This document shows positions 54,060 to 62,700 of a stretch of 64,000 bases of DNA, piece by piece. Below the pieces are notes generated by a model. The model was not told the origin of the DNA, made no database searches, and saw nothing but the letters and a program-made list of their open reading frames with translations. Each line of letters starts with the position of its first letter. The stretch's first letter is position 1. Source of the DNA: Nitrospira sp. (GTDB lineage Bacteria; Nitrospirota; Nitrospiria; Nitrospirales; Nitrospiraceae); the NCBI GenBank assembly GCA_030123565.1, contig CP126122.1, positions 755,001 to 819,000 on the forward strand, given 5' to 3'. The translations under genes were made by a program, and so were the position numbers.

Positions 54060-54449
54060 ATGGTACGTATGAACGGCACTGCAGGGCAGGAACAGTTCTC
54101 CGTCGATTTACGCCAGCATCCACGCTTACGGATTCCGGCGCCCTTTGTCTGTTCGCTGTCCCGTCTCGGGTTGGCCAAGTGGCTCAGTCGAGGGGGCGAC
54201 GGCATCGGGGTGGTCTTCGATGTGTCGATGAAGGGAGCGAAGGTGATGAGTGAGGCGGGCATTCAGCGCGGCGACAGGCTGTCGATCAGCCTGTCCCTAC
54301 CCAATCAGGCCTCGCCGATGACGGTGGAGGAAGCCGCCGTGCGCTGGGAGAAGGATCAGGTCTATGGATTGGAGTTCGTGGATCTGTCCCCGGTGGCGGA
54401 GATGCGGCTGCGAAAGTTCATCACGATCGCAATGAAACCCGCGTCATAA
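54060..54449 (+). CDS. PilZ-domain protein (1 of 3)
   Basis: This 129-residue protein has the c-di-GMP binding motifs RQHPR (RxxxR, near residue 19) and DVSMKGAKV (D/NxSxxG). The rest is a single PilZ barrel with AAVRWEKDQVYGLEFVDLSP. It has no partner domain and so acts as an adaptor. It precedes the LpxL-like acyltransferase; two more PilZ proteins follow it. The start could also be at 54069. Confidence 0.8.
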   Translation: MVRMNGTAGQEQFSVDLRQHPRLRIPAPFVCSLSRLGLAKWLSRGGDGIGVVFDVSMKGAKVMSEAGIQRGDRLSISLSLPNQASPMTVEEAAVRWEKDQVYGLEFVDLSPVAEMRLRKFITIAMKPAS

Positions 54450-54544
54450 CCTCCGTCGGCTGTTCGCTTCCTTGGGCCCGCCCGTCCGAGGTTGATGATT
54501 GCGCTCGCCGCTCCGTTTCCCTACAATGGCCTCCCCATTCGTCC

Positions 54545-55483
54545 ATGTCCAGCACGAATACAGGAAGTCACCGGCGGCAGCCGAGTAGTCTCTATCATCC
54601 GTTCTATTGGCCTACCTGGATGGGAGTCGGACTGTTTCGCTTCCTTTCTTTCCTTCCCTATCGCTGGCAGCTCGAGCTTGGGCGGCAATGCGGGCGCTTG
54701 CTGCACAGTCTGCTCACCAAGCGGCGGGAGATCGTACGGGTGAATTTGGCGTTGTGCTTTCCTCACCAGGAGCCGGCAGAGCGCGACAAGGTTACGCTGC
54801 ACTGCTTCGAGTCCATGGGGATGGGTGTGATGGAGATCGCGCTCGCCTGGTGGGCGAAGGATCCTCGAACCCATTGCGAGTGCACCATCAAGGGATTGGA
54901 ATACATTCGAGAAGCGCTCCGGGAGGGGCGGGGGGTGTTGCTGTGCGGGGCCCATCTCCATACGGCGGAACTCGCCGGCCGCCTCATGACGTTGGAGCAA
55001 CCGGTGGCCATCGTGTACCGGCCGCAGAACGATGTCGTGGCGGAAACGATCTCGAATCGCTGCCGCAGCCGATATTATGAGGAATTGATCCAGCACCGGG
55101 ACATGCGGGGCATTCTGCGGGCCCTGGCTAAGAACCGGGTGGTATGGTACGCCCCCGATATCGACGCGGGGTCGAAGCGCAGTGTGTTCGCACCGTTTTT
55201 CGGGGTGCCGGCGGCATCCCTCACCGCTACGTCCAGACTGGCGAAGGTCAGCGGCGCGGCGGTGGTGCCTTGCTTCTATTACCGGCGGGCCGATGGAACC
55301 GGCTACGATATCGAAGTGGGGCCGGCGCTCGATCGGTTTCCTTCGGGCGAGGTGCTGCAGGACACGGTGCGCATCAACCACCTGATCGAAGGCGCCGTCA
55401 GCCGCGTGCCGGAGCAGTATTTTTGGCAGCATCGGCGCTTCAAGAGCCGTCCGCCGGGCGAACCGCCGGTCTATCGGCGGTAA
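54545..55483 (+). CDS. LpxL/HtrB-family lipid A acyltransferase
   Basis: This 312-residue membrane-associated acyltransferase has one N-terminal hydrophobic anchor (WMGVGLFRFLSFLPYRW), the H(x)4E catalytic motif in GAHLHTAELAGR, the PQNDVVAE region, the substrate-site ALAKNRVVWYAPDID, and the C-terminal PEQYFWQHRRFKSRPPG. It adds a secondary acyl chain to lipid A or a related lipid, evidence for lipopolysaccharide in this diderm. It is flanked by PilZ proteins on both sides; functional coupling is possible but unproven. Confidence 0.85.
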   Translation: MSSTNTGSHRRQPSSLYHPFYWPTWMGVGLFRFLSFLPYRWQLELGRQCGRLLHSLLTKRREIVRVNLALCFPHQEPAERDKVTLHCFESMGMGVMEIALAWWAKDPRTHCECTIKGLEYIREALREGRGVLLCGAHLHTAELAGRLMTLEQPVAIVYRPQNDVVAETISNRCRSRYYEELIQHRDMRGILRALAKNRVVWYAPDIDAGSKRSVFAPFFGVPAASLTATSRLAKVSGAAVVPCFYYRRADGTGYDIEVGPALDRFPSGEVLQDTVRINHLIEGAVSRVPEQYFWQHRRFKSRPPGEPPVYRR

Positions 55484-55633
55484 CCGTTCCCCCTGTGCGT
55501 CGTTCTCATCGCGATGATGTCGTCGAGCCGGAGTTCCTTCTGTGAAATGACGAGAAGTATTCGGCGGTTCCGGCCTCTTGCGTTATACTGATTCCGGTTG
55601 GGCGCAGGAGAAGGTCGCGCCGCTCGCTCCGTC

Positions 55634-56014
55634 ATGGATCAATCCGATCAGTCACCCGCCAAGCGCATCGAGTTACGGCAGCACCGGCGTTGCGCCGTTC
55701 CCCCGACCTGCCTGCTCTCGTTCGCCCGCTTCGCGCTGTCCATCACCTTCAGCGGCGATGCGGAAGGAGAGGGGGCCGTAATCAATCTCTCCCTCAAGGG
55801 ATGCAAAGTCGACAGCGACGCGGGGGTCAAGGTCGGCGATGCGATGTCCCTGATCATCCTGCTTCCGGGGGAGGAGCCTCCGACCACCGTCGATCTCGCC
55901 CTGGTGCGTTGGGCGCAAGGACCGTGTTTTGGGTTGGAGTTCGTATCCATCGGGCCGGCGGAGGTGAATCGACTGCGCCGGTTTCTCGCGTCCGCCGGCC
56001 TGTCCGAGCCGTAA
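55634..56014 (+). CDS. PilZ-domain protein (2 of 3)
   Basis: The start at 55634 gives 126 residues. PilZ motifs are RQHRR (RxxxR) and NLSLKGCKV (NxSxxG), followed by LALVRWAQGPCFGLEFVSIG. Sequence and length parallel PilZ 1, so the two are likely paralogues. A longer start at 55598 is possible. It follows the acyltransferase after 150 bases. Confidence 0.8.
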   Translation: MDQSDQSPAKRIELRQHRRCAVPPTCLLSFARFALSITFSGDAEGEGAVINLSLKGCKVDSDAGVKVGDAMSLIILLPGEEPPTTVDLALVRWAQGPCFGLEFVSIGPAEVNRLRRFLASAGLSEP

Positions 56015-56066
56015 ACCGGTGCAGCGGTTTATGGACGGCCGTCCGGTCTGGGAGGGAGGAGAAAGC

Positions 56067-56396
56067 GTGGAAAAAGCGAAAGAGCTGCGGAAGTCCCGTC
56101 GAGTGGCGATCGGGTGCCGGTTGGCGTTCTCCGGCGAGGATGAGGTGGAGGGCGAGGCGGAGGTCCTTGATCTCTCCTTCACCGGCTGTATGGCGAAGTC
56201 GGAGATCGCGGTGCAACCGGGACTCCAGATGAAGGTGTCACTGTTCCTGTCGGACGGACATGAATGGCCGGTCCGTGTGGATGAAGCCATTGTCCGCTGG
56301 GCCAGGGGCGGCGAGTTCGGGGTAGAGTTTCTGGCCATGCGGCCTCCGCAACTTCGGCGGATCCAGCAGTTCGTCATCAAGACCAAGCCCTTGTGA
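56067..56396 (+). CDS. PilZ-domain protein (3 of 3)
   Basis: A GTG at 56067 with GGAG 5 bases upstream gives 109 residues. Motifs are RKSRR (RxxxR) and DLSFTGCMA (DxSxxG), then EAIVRWARGGEFGVEFLAM. It is shorter than the others because it lacks their N-terminal extension. It lies 52 bases after PilZ 2 and probably shares its transcript. Confidence 0.8.
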   Translation: MEKAKELRKSRRVAIGCRLAFSGEDEVEGEAEVLDLSFTGCMAKSEIAVQPGLQMKVSLFLSDGHEWPVRVDEAIVRWARGGEFGVEFLAMRPPQLRRIQQFVIKTKPL

Positions 56397-56604
56397 GGAG
56401 AGGGAAGCGATGCGCGGTTCTCGCGCGACATCTCCTCGCCTTCCCATGCGGCCGGCCTGGAGCCGGCTGGTCCGGTGCAGCCTATAGGGATCGCCGTCGT
56501 TGCTTTACTTCTGATACTTCCCCTACAATTTTGCCGGACGTCGGAGCTTCCCGAACGGAGTCCGGCGGCTGACCCTGCCCTGTGACGGAGGCTGTACGCC
56601 GCGC

Positions 56605-57384
56605 ATGATCGAGTGGTTGGGACGCAAAGCCATCGCAGGCTACACCTACCTGACGGCCCTGGCCACACTCTCGTCGCAAGCCTTTCTGGATCTGGCGCTT
56701 CCTGCTAAGCAGGGACGCCGGGAAACCCTGTGGGTCCTGGTCCGGCAAATTCTCTTCACTGGTGTGGATGCCCTGCCGGTGACGACCGTCATCGCCCTCC
56801 TGTTGGGGATCATCATCATCACGCAGGCGGGGACGCAGCTTCCCAGGCTCGGGGCCGGTGAACTGGTGGGCAGCATCATCGTCGTGACCGTCATACGAGA
56901 ACTGGGGCCTCTGTTGACGGCCTTCATCGTGGTGGGCCGCTCCGGCACGGCCATCGCGATCGAATTGGGCAACATGTCGGTCACGCGGGAGGTGGTCGCC
57001 CTCCGGCTCATGGGGATTCCGATCAGCCGGTTCGTCATCATGCCCCGCATGGTCGGTATGGTACTGTCGATGATCTGCCTGACATTGTATTTCGACGTGG
57101 TCGCCGTCCTCGGAGGCTACCTGGTCGCCAACGCCCAACTCACGATTCCCTTCTATGCGTTTGTGGAGGGGGTGATCAAGGCGCTGTCTTCGACCGATGT
57201 CGCGTTGACTGCGTTCAAAGGATTGCTGTTCGGATCGGCCGTCGCGGCAGTCTGTTGTCACCATGGGCTGTCCGTTGAATCGTCGTTCACGGAGGTGCCG
57301 CAACAGACGACGCGGGCCATGATCAATTCGTTCGTCCTGTGCCTGCTGATCGATGTCGTCGTGACGGTGCCTCTGTACCTATGA
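56605..57384 (+). CDS. mlaE: MlaE-type ABC lipid transporter permease
   Basis: This 259-residue integral membrane protein has the MlaE pattern: LFTGVDALPVTTVIALLLGI, VTVIRELGPLLTAFIVVGRS, GTAIAIELGNMSVTREVVAL, and MPRMVGMVLSMICLTLYFD. It forms the membrane core that moves phospholipid between the inner membrane and MlaD. Its stop overlaps the mlaF start (ATGA). The region upstream (56397-56604) holds the likely promoter. Confidence 0.9.
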   Translation: MIEWLGRKAIAGYTYLTALATLSSQAFLDLALPAKQGRRETLWVLVRQILFTGVDALPVTTVIALLLGIIIITQAGTQLPRLGAGELVGSIIVVTVIRELGPLLTAFIVVGRSGTAIAIELGNMSVTREVVALRLMGIPISRFVIMPRMVGMVLSMICLTLYFDVVAVLGGYLVANAQLTIPFYAFVEGVIKALSSTDVALTAFKGLLFGSAVAAVCCHHGLSVESSFTEVPQQTTRAMINSFVLCLLIDVVVTVPLYL

Positions 57385-58112
57385 AGCAAGCGGCCCTCCT
57401 GCTGGAACAGGTCCGGATGCCCATGCCGGGAACTCTCCACCGACTGGAGGTGGATCTGCGGATCGACGCGGGCGAGTTCGTCGCCCTGGTGGGGCCGAGC
57501 CGCTCGGGAAAAAGTTTGATCGTGGAATTGGCGGCGGGATTGGTCGCTCCGGAAACGGGCCGGGTGGTCCTGTTGGGGCACGAGTGGGTGGAGGAGTCGG
57601 CCGATGGGTACAGCCCTGTTCGACTCCGGCTCGGAACCGTCCTGCAGCAACCGGGGCTCCTGAGCAATATGACGCTTTTCAACAACGTGGCCCTGCCGTT
57701 GCGATATCACCGTACCTCCATGACGGAAGGCGATCGCGAGCAGGTCGTGATGATGCAGCTGGAGCGGCTGAGGTTAGCGCCGATGCGGGATCGTTTTCCT
57801 GCCGAACTCAATCAAGGCGAGGTGCGCAGGGGGGCCATCGCCCGCGCCATGGTCCTCGATCCGGAAGTGCTCCTGCTGGATGATCCCACGGCGGGGCTGG
57901 ATGCGCAGATGGTGCCGGTGCTCACCGCCTATGTGAAGGAGCAGAGGACGCTCCGGCCGCTGACGGTCATTGCGGCGTTGCGTTCATTTTCGCCATTCGT
58001 CGAAGGGGCCGGTCGCTTCGTGTTGCTTCGCGACGGCCGCGTGGAGGCCGAAGGGGCCCGTGACGCGCTGGCCGGCAGCGTCCCCCCGGCGTTCAGAATG
58101 TATGTGGAGTAG
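57381..58112 (+). CDS. mlaF: MlaF-like ABC ATPase with altered catalytic motifs
   Basis: This 243-residue ABC subunit is coupled to mlaE. Walker A is intact (GPSRSGKS, 38-45) and the Q-loop is present (VLQQPGLLS). However, the signature is LNQGEVRR (143-150) instead of LSGGxxRR, Walker B reads VLLLDDPT with D168 where the catalytic Glu should be, and the H-loop His is not seen; TVIAALRSF (195-203) stands at its place. ATP binding should persist, but hydrolysis is expected to be weak or absent unless another ATPase subunit contributes. It lies in the operon mlaE-mlaF-mlaD. Confidence 0.85.
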   Translation: MKQAALLLEQVRMPMPGTLHRLEVDLRIDAGEFVALVGPSRSGKSLIVELAAGLVAPETGRVVLLGHEWVEESADGYSPVRLRLGTVLQQPGLLSNMTLFNNVALPLRYHRTSMTEGDREQVVMMQLERLRLAPMRDRFPAELNQGEVRRGAIARAMVLDPEVLLLDDPTAGLDAQMVPVLTAYVKEQRTLRPLTVIAALRSFSPFVEGAGRFVLLRDGRVEAEGARDALAGSVPPAFRMYVE

Positions 58113-58156
58113 GCCGCATCACGGAGACGCGGTCCTGCGAGATTGAGAGGTGAGCG

Positions 58157-59152
58157 ATGGCCATGCATTATTCCCATCGGCTGTCCAGTGGGCGGTTGGC
58201 GCAGATCGTCGGGACGTTCATCCTGATTCCCGTCCTGATCCTGGCTGTGGCCGCTTTCTGGATGGCGAAGACCGAGCATCTCTTCGAGCCCACCTACCAT
58301 GTGAAGGCCAGCCTGAGCAAATCGTACGGCCTGGAGCCCGGCTCGCCGGTCGTCGTGTCGGGGATTCCGATCGGGCGGGTGCAGCAGGTGGATCTCAACG
58401 ATCGCGGGACCGTCGATCTGACCCTGCGGTTGCTGGCTCGGTATCAAACCATGGTGAAGGACAATTCGGAGCTGCGTATCACCAAGAGCGGTGTGGTGGT
58501 TGGCCAAACACAGGTCGATATAGGGATGGGCACCTCCGGCAGTCCGATGTTGACCGATGGAGCGACGATTCGCGCGGTTGAACCGAGAGACATCGGGGAT
58601 CTCGTCAACGAGATCGAACCGGTCCTGGCGGCAGTGAAACAAACGTTGTTGCGCGTCGAGACCATGACGCAGGACCTGCAGGGCGGGCTGAAAGCCGGCA
58701 GCAAGGCGTTGGAGCAGGTGGCACAGGCGACGCAAGACCTACCGGCCGTCGTTGCATCGGTGCAACGGACGGTCGCTTCGGTGGAGCAGACGGCTGCTGC
58801 GTTGCCCGGGATGGCCGGTTCGATGAAGCGGACGTTGGGTCTGGTCGATCGTGTGACGGCGGACGTGCAACAGACTGCGAGTAAATTACCGGCTGTCCTG
58901 GACGGCGCTCAATCGACGCTGGCCAGCGTGAAGCGCCTCTCGGACTCCGTGGGCGAAGTGAGTCAGGAACTGGTTCCCGTCGTCCAGACGGCGCAGGTCA
59001 CGTTGTCGGACCTGTCGGTCCTGGTGCGGGGAGCGAAACAGACGTTTCCGTTCAACCGCTTTGCGCAGAACGCCGGGCCGGCTCCGAAACAGCCATCCGG
59101 CGTTCCTCCTTCCGGCCTCCCGAGCCTGCGGGGGGATCAACTCCGTCGATGA
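58157..59152 (+). CDS. mlaD: MlaD-type MCE-domain protein
   Basis: This 331-residue protein has one N-terminal TM helix (FILIPVLILAVAAFWMA) and an MCE domain at about 45-150 (VKASLSKSYGLEPGSPVVVS, GIPIGRVQQVDL, ITKSGVVVGQTQVDIGMG). From about 150 to 295 it has long helical, coiled-coil repeats (TVASVEQTAAALPGMAGSMK, TLASVKRLSDSVGEVSQELV), and a Pro-rich tail. It bridges the MlaFE complex to periplasmic carriers, and the long helices may form a tunnel or needle as in PqiB/LetB-like proteins. GAGAGGTGAGCG precedes the start. The stop overlaps the TPR lipoprotein start. Confidence 0.88.
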   Translation: MAMHYSHRLSSGRLAQIVGTFILIPVLILAVAAFWMAKTEHLFEPTYHVKASLSKSYGLEPGSPVVVSGIPIGRVQQVDLNDRGTVDLTLRLLARYQTMVKDNSELRITKSGVVVGQTQVDIGMGTSGSPMLTDGATIRAVEPRDIGDLVNEIEPVLAAVKQTLLRVETMTQDLQGGLKAGSKALEQVAQATQDLPAVVASVQRTVASVEQTAAALPGMAGSMKRTLGLVDRVTADVQQTASKLPAVLDGAQSTLASVKRLSDSVGEVSQELVPVVQTAQVTLSDLSVLVRGAKQTFPFNRFAQNAGPAPKQPSGVPPSGLPSLRGDQLRR

Positions 59153-60111
59153 CCATGGGGGTGCATGATTTCGTCAAGGGCTGCTGCGCGGTGGCGGGGA
59201 TGGTTCTCCTCGGTTGCGCACATCCTCCACCGCCGGCGCCGGTTCCTGCTCCGTCGCCTAGGCCCTTGACTGCGCAGGTCGAATCGTTGCGCCGACAGGG
59301 CGACCGTTGGTTGACCAAAGGGGATACGGCCAGAGCGGAAGAGGCCTATGAGGCGGCAAGTCGGATGGCGGAGAGCCTCGACGATGTGAAGGGGCTCATC
59401 GAAGCGCTCAATGATCTCGGCAACGTGGCCATGAGTCGAGGGGCAACCGCTCGGGCCGTCACGCTCCACGGACGGGCGGTCGCCTTGGCCCAACGAGCAG
59501 GGGATCCCCGCCTCCTGATCGAGAGTCTCACTGCGGCGGGGGCAGCCGAACATCGCGAAGGACGCTTGCAGGAAGCAGAACGGCTCGATCAACAGGCTCT
59601 GGACCTGGCCCTCCAAACGGCAGATCGTCAGGCAGAGGCGGTCCTGCGCAACAATCTAGGGTTGTTGCTGCAAGCGAAGGGTGATGTTGAACAGGCCGAG
59701 CAATTCTTCCGACAGGCGATGGTCTTGAACCAAGCGTCGGGGGACGCGGCGGCGGAGGCCAGCAACCATGTGAACCTTGGAATCTTGGCGGAGGGCCGCC
59801 GGGACCATGAGGCGGCGGAACGGGAATTCGAGCGGGCGTTGGAACTGGACAAGGCGGCGGAGCGCCGGTCCGAGATTGCCGCCGATCTGTTGCGACTGGG
59901 CCGGCTTGCCGATCGCGGAGGATTGTCCGATCGTGCGCTGGCCTATGCCGAGCGGGCCTATCGCAGTTATCTGGCGCAGGGGAACGTGACCGAGGCGATG
60001 TCGGCCTTGACCCAGGCAGTGGCCTGGGCTGGAAAGGCCGGACGTACAGGGGACGTTGCACGGTTGGAGAGAGAATTGAGCGGGTTACGGTCGCACGCGC
60101 CGGGACGGTAG
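59149..60111 (+). CDS. TPR-repeat lipoprotein in the mla operon
   Basis: This 320-residue protein has a lipoprotein signal (VAGMVLLGC) followed by a Pro-rich linker and six to seven TPR-like repeats (GDTARAEEAYEAASRMAESL, LLIESLTAAGAAEHREGRLQ, GDVEQAEQFFRQAMVLNQAS, NHVNLGILAEGRRDHEAAER). The ATGA overlap with mlaD shows translational coupling. TPRs bind partner proteins; it may take the role of outer-membrane-side components in Mla, which has no MlaA or MlaB here. This is inference from position. Confidence 0.75.
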   Translation: MTMGVHDFVKGCCAVAGMVLLGCAHPPPPAPVPAPSPRPLTAQVESLRRQGDRWLTKGDTARAEEAYEAASRMAESLDDVKGLIEALNDLGNVAMSRGATARAVTLHGRAVALAQRAGDPRLLIESLTAAGAAEHREGRLQEAERLDQQALDLALQTADRQAEAVLRNNLGLLLQAKGDVEQAEQFFRQAMVLNQASGDAAAEASNHVNLGILAEGRRDHEAAEREFERALELDKAAERRSEIAADLLRLGRLADRGGLSDRALAYAERAYRSYLAQGNVTEAMSALTQAVAWAGKAGRTGDVARLERELSGLRSHAPGR

Positions 60112-60138
60112 CCTGCCGGGTCGATCGCGCAGGCGCCG

Positions 60139-62451
60139 TTACTTGATGGCGACGGCTTTGACTTCCTTGTAGGTGGTGTGACCCTGCAGCACCTTCTCGA
60201 TGCCGTCCTGAACCAGCGTCGTCATCCCTTCGGACATGCCGAGCTTGAGCATCTCTTCGGTCTTGGCCTTGTTTTGAATCAACCGCTTCATCTCGTCCGT
60301 CCCCAGCAGGAGTTCATGCAGCGCCACGCGGCCTTTCAGACCTGAACGGTTGCACGTGTCGCAGCCCTTGCCTCGGTACAGGCGAAAACTGCTGTCGTAG
60401 ACGATGCCGAGTTTGTTCCAATATTCCGGCCCATAGCCCTGCCTCAGTTCTTCGAATTCTTCTTTCGACGGCTGGTAGGCTTCCCTGCAATCCTTGCAAA
60501 TCCGCCGCGCCAACCGTTGAGCCAGGACTCCCAACATGGCATCGGCGAAACTGAACGAGTCGCAGCCCATGTCCAAGAGCCTGGTGATGGTTTCCACCGC
60601 GCTGTTGGTGTGCAGGGTGCTGAGGACCAGGTGGCCGGTGAGCGACGCCTCGATGCCGGTGTCCGCGGTTTCCTTATCCCGCATTTCTCCGACCATGATG
60701 ACGTCCGGATCGGCCCGGAGAAACGCACGCATCGCGGCGGCGAAGGTGAAGCCGATCTTGGCATGGACCTGCACCTGGCGGAGCCCGTACTGGGTGATTT
60801 CGACGGGATCTTCCGCCGTCCAGATCTTGATGTCGGGGGTGTTGATGTGGCCCAGCACGGAGTGCAGCGTGGTGGTTTTGCCGGACCCCGTCGGGCCCAC
60901 GCAGAGAATGATGCCGTAGGGCTTCTGCGCGATATTCTTGATCTCGCGCTGATTCCGCTCGGAGAAGCCCATTTTGTCGAGGGGCAGCGGTTCGCTGGCC
61001 GCCAGGATACGCATCACCACGTCTTCGTTGTAGCCGGCGGTCGGGATCGTGGCGACGCGCAGTTCGATTTCCTTGTTCTCGCCGATCTTGAACTTGATCT
61101 TGCCGTCCTGAGGCTTTCGCCGTTCCGCGATGTCGAGGCTGGCCATGATTTTCAAGCGGGACACGATGGCACGCCGATAACTCGGCGGAATTTTCATGTA
61201 TTCGAAACAGTCGCCGTCGACCCGGAACCGTACCAGGGTATCGCGTTTTTCCCCATAGGGTTCGATGTGGATGTCGGAGGTGCCCTGCCGGAAAGCATCG
61301 GCGATGATTTGGTTCGCCAGTCGCACGATGGCATTGTCGTTTTCGTCAAGGCCGGCGGAGGACGCCTCTTCCGCCGCTTCGAGCTGCGCTTCGCTCACCA
61401 ATTCGCCGAGAATGTCCGAGACATTCTCGTTCAGCTTCGTACTTGCCTCAGGGGTGCCGTTCGCCGTCGACAGGAATTGAGAAATGTCGCGACGCAGGCT
61501 GACGGCGAACCGGATATTCAACCCGGGGAAGGTGCGCTTGATGTCTTGAACACGATCCAGATCGCCCGGATCGTCCGTTAAAATTTCGATCGCGGCACGG
61601 TCCCGCTTGAGCGGCATCCAGTGATTTTTCTTCAGGTAATCGACGTTCAGGTTCTTGAGGAGTTCGATGTCGGCAATCGTACGCTCGTTGTATTCGATGT
61701 AGGGGCACTTGTGAAAGTGGGCGAGCGATTTGCCGAGGTCGGATTTGGGAACCTTATATTTGTCGATGAGCAGAGACTCGATATCGACCACGCCTTTTTT
61801 GGACTCGGCGAGGGCGTTGTCCAGGTCGTTCTGGGCGATCTTGCCGTTGGTCAGCAGGTAATCGAATTTGGAGGGAGCTTTCTTCGAGGTTTTCCGAAGG
61901 CTGTAGAACGCGGTTCCCAGCGACTTGGCGATCTCCGCGACACATTCCTCATCTTTGCGCGTGAAGCGTCCGCCGCTCTTCTTGTTGAGGAGCTGGATCA
62001 CACCCATGAGGTACTTGTTTTCGGCGACCACCGGATAGGTGAGGACCTGTTTGGTCTTGAACCCGGTGTTCTTGTCGTAGGTGACATCATGGGTGAGGGA
62101 CGGATGGATGGCGCCGAGTTCGGCCTGGCTGTAGGCGTCGCCGACATTGACCGGGCGAAGGTATTTGGCGCAGAACCCCGGGAGGCTCTGTTCCGTGATC
62201 GGGGTGCGGACTTCCTGAACGGTATCGAGGTGCGGGATCTTGGAGAAAATTTCTTTCTTTTCAGAGTCCACGACGAAGAGCGTGAGGTCTTCGGCGTCGA
62301 AGCAACCCAGGATGTCATGGCGCAGGTCCAGCAGGATCTGGTCGATGTCGCCTGCCGCGAGAATTTGGGCGCTGATCCGCTTGACGCTTTCGGCGAATCC
62401 GGATTTGAGGGTGGGGTCGCCGACACCGGGCAGCGGGGCTTTGGGCTGCAT
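60139..62451 (-). CDS. PilB/GspE-type ATPase with N-terminal GAF domain
   Basis: The start at 62451 (GGAGACCGTTTG upstream) gives 770 residues. Residues about 15-170 form a GAF domain (LLDLRHDILGCFDAEDLTLF, PVVAENKYLMGVIQLLNKKS). A GspE N-terminal-like domain runs over about 195-330. The secretion ATPase core has Walker A CVGPTGSGKTTTL, the Asp boxes, Walker B FLRADPDVIMVGEMRD, the His-box GHLVLSTLHTN, and the zinc site CKDC...CDTC. It should power type IV pilus assembly or type II secretion. The GAF fusion suggests direct control of the motor by a small ligand. No other pilus gene is adjacent. Confidence 0.88.
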   Translation of the reverse strand: MQPKAPLPGVGDPTLKSGFAESVKRISAQILAAGDIDQILLDLRHDILGCFDAEDLTLFVVDSEKKEIFSKIPHLDTVQEVRTPITEQSLPGFCAKYLRPVNVGDAYSQAELGAIHPSLTHDVTYDKNTGFKTKQVLTYPVVAENKYLMGVIQLLNKKSGGRFTRKDEECVAEIAKSLGTAFYSLRKTSKKAPSKFDYLLTNGKIAQNDLDNALAESKKGVVDIESLLIDKYKVPKSDLGKSLAHFHKCPYIEYNERTIADIELLKNLNVDYLKKNHWMPLKRDRAAIEILTDDPGDLDRVQDIKRTFPGLNIRFAVSLRRDISQFLSTANGTPEASTKLNENVSDILGELVSEAQLEAAEEASSAGLDENDNAIVRLANQIIADAFRQGTSDIHIEPYGEKRDTLVRFRVDGDCFEYMKIPPSYRRAIVSRLKIMASLDIAERRKPQDGKIKFKIGENKEIELRVATIPTAGYNEDVVMRILAASEPLPLDKMGFSERNQREIKNIAQKPYGIILCVGPTGSGKTTTLHSVLGHINTPDIKIWTAEDPVEITQYGLRQVQVHAKIGFTFAAAMRAFLRADPDVIMVGEMRDKETADTGIEASLTGHLVLSTLHTNSAVETITRLLDMGCDSFSFADAMLGVLAQRLARRICKDCREAYQPSKEEFEELRQGYGPEYWNKLGIVYDSSFRLYRGKGCDTCNRSGLKGRVALHELLLGTDEMKRLIQNKAKTEEMLKLGMSEGMTTLVQDGIEKVLQGHTTYKEVKAVAIK

Positions 62452-62700
62452 CAAACGGTCTCCAGGAACAGGCTGCACGAGAGGCGAAACGCGGTCGATC
62501 AGAAAGTCGATGCCGGGCATAAAAACCGTTGCAGGCAACGGGTTCCAGCCTGGTGCTTGCTGTGTGAGTCAGTGTAGCGCAACGTCCGGTCAAGGCAAGC
62601 AAAAGACAATTTCCAGAAACCTCCTGGCGGTCGGTTTCGTGTGAAGCCGCGCCCTGAGGATCTACGGGATGTACGTGGACGACCGGCGAAGGGCCCGCGA

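Noticed and set aside
61621-62577. 318-codon plus-strand frame opposite the PilB gene
   Set aside because: It is antisense to the GAF-PilB coding sequence, with no homology of its own.
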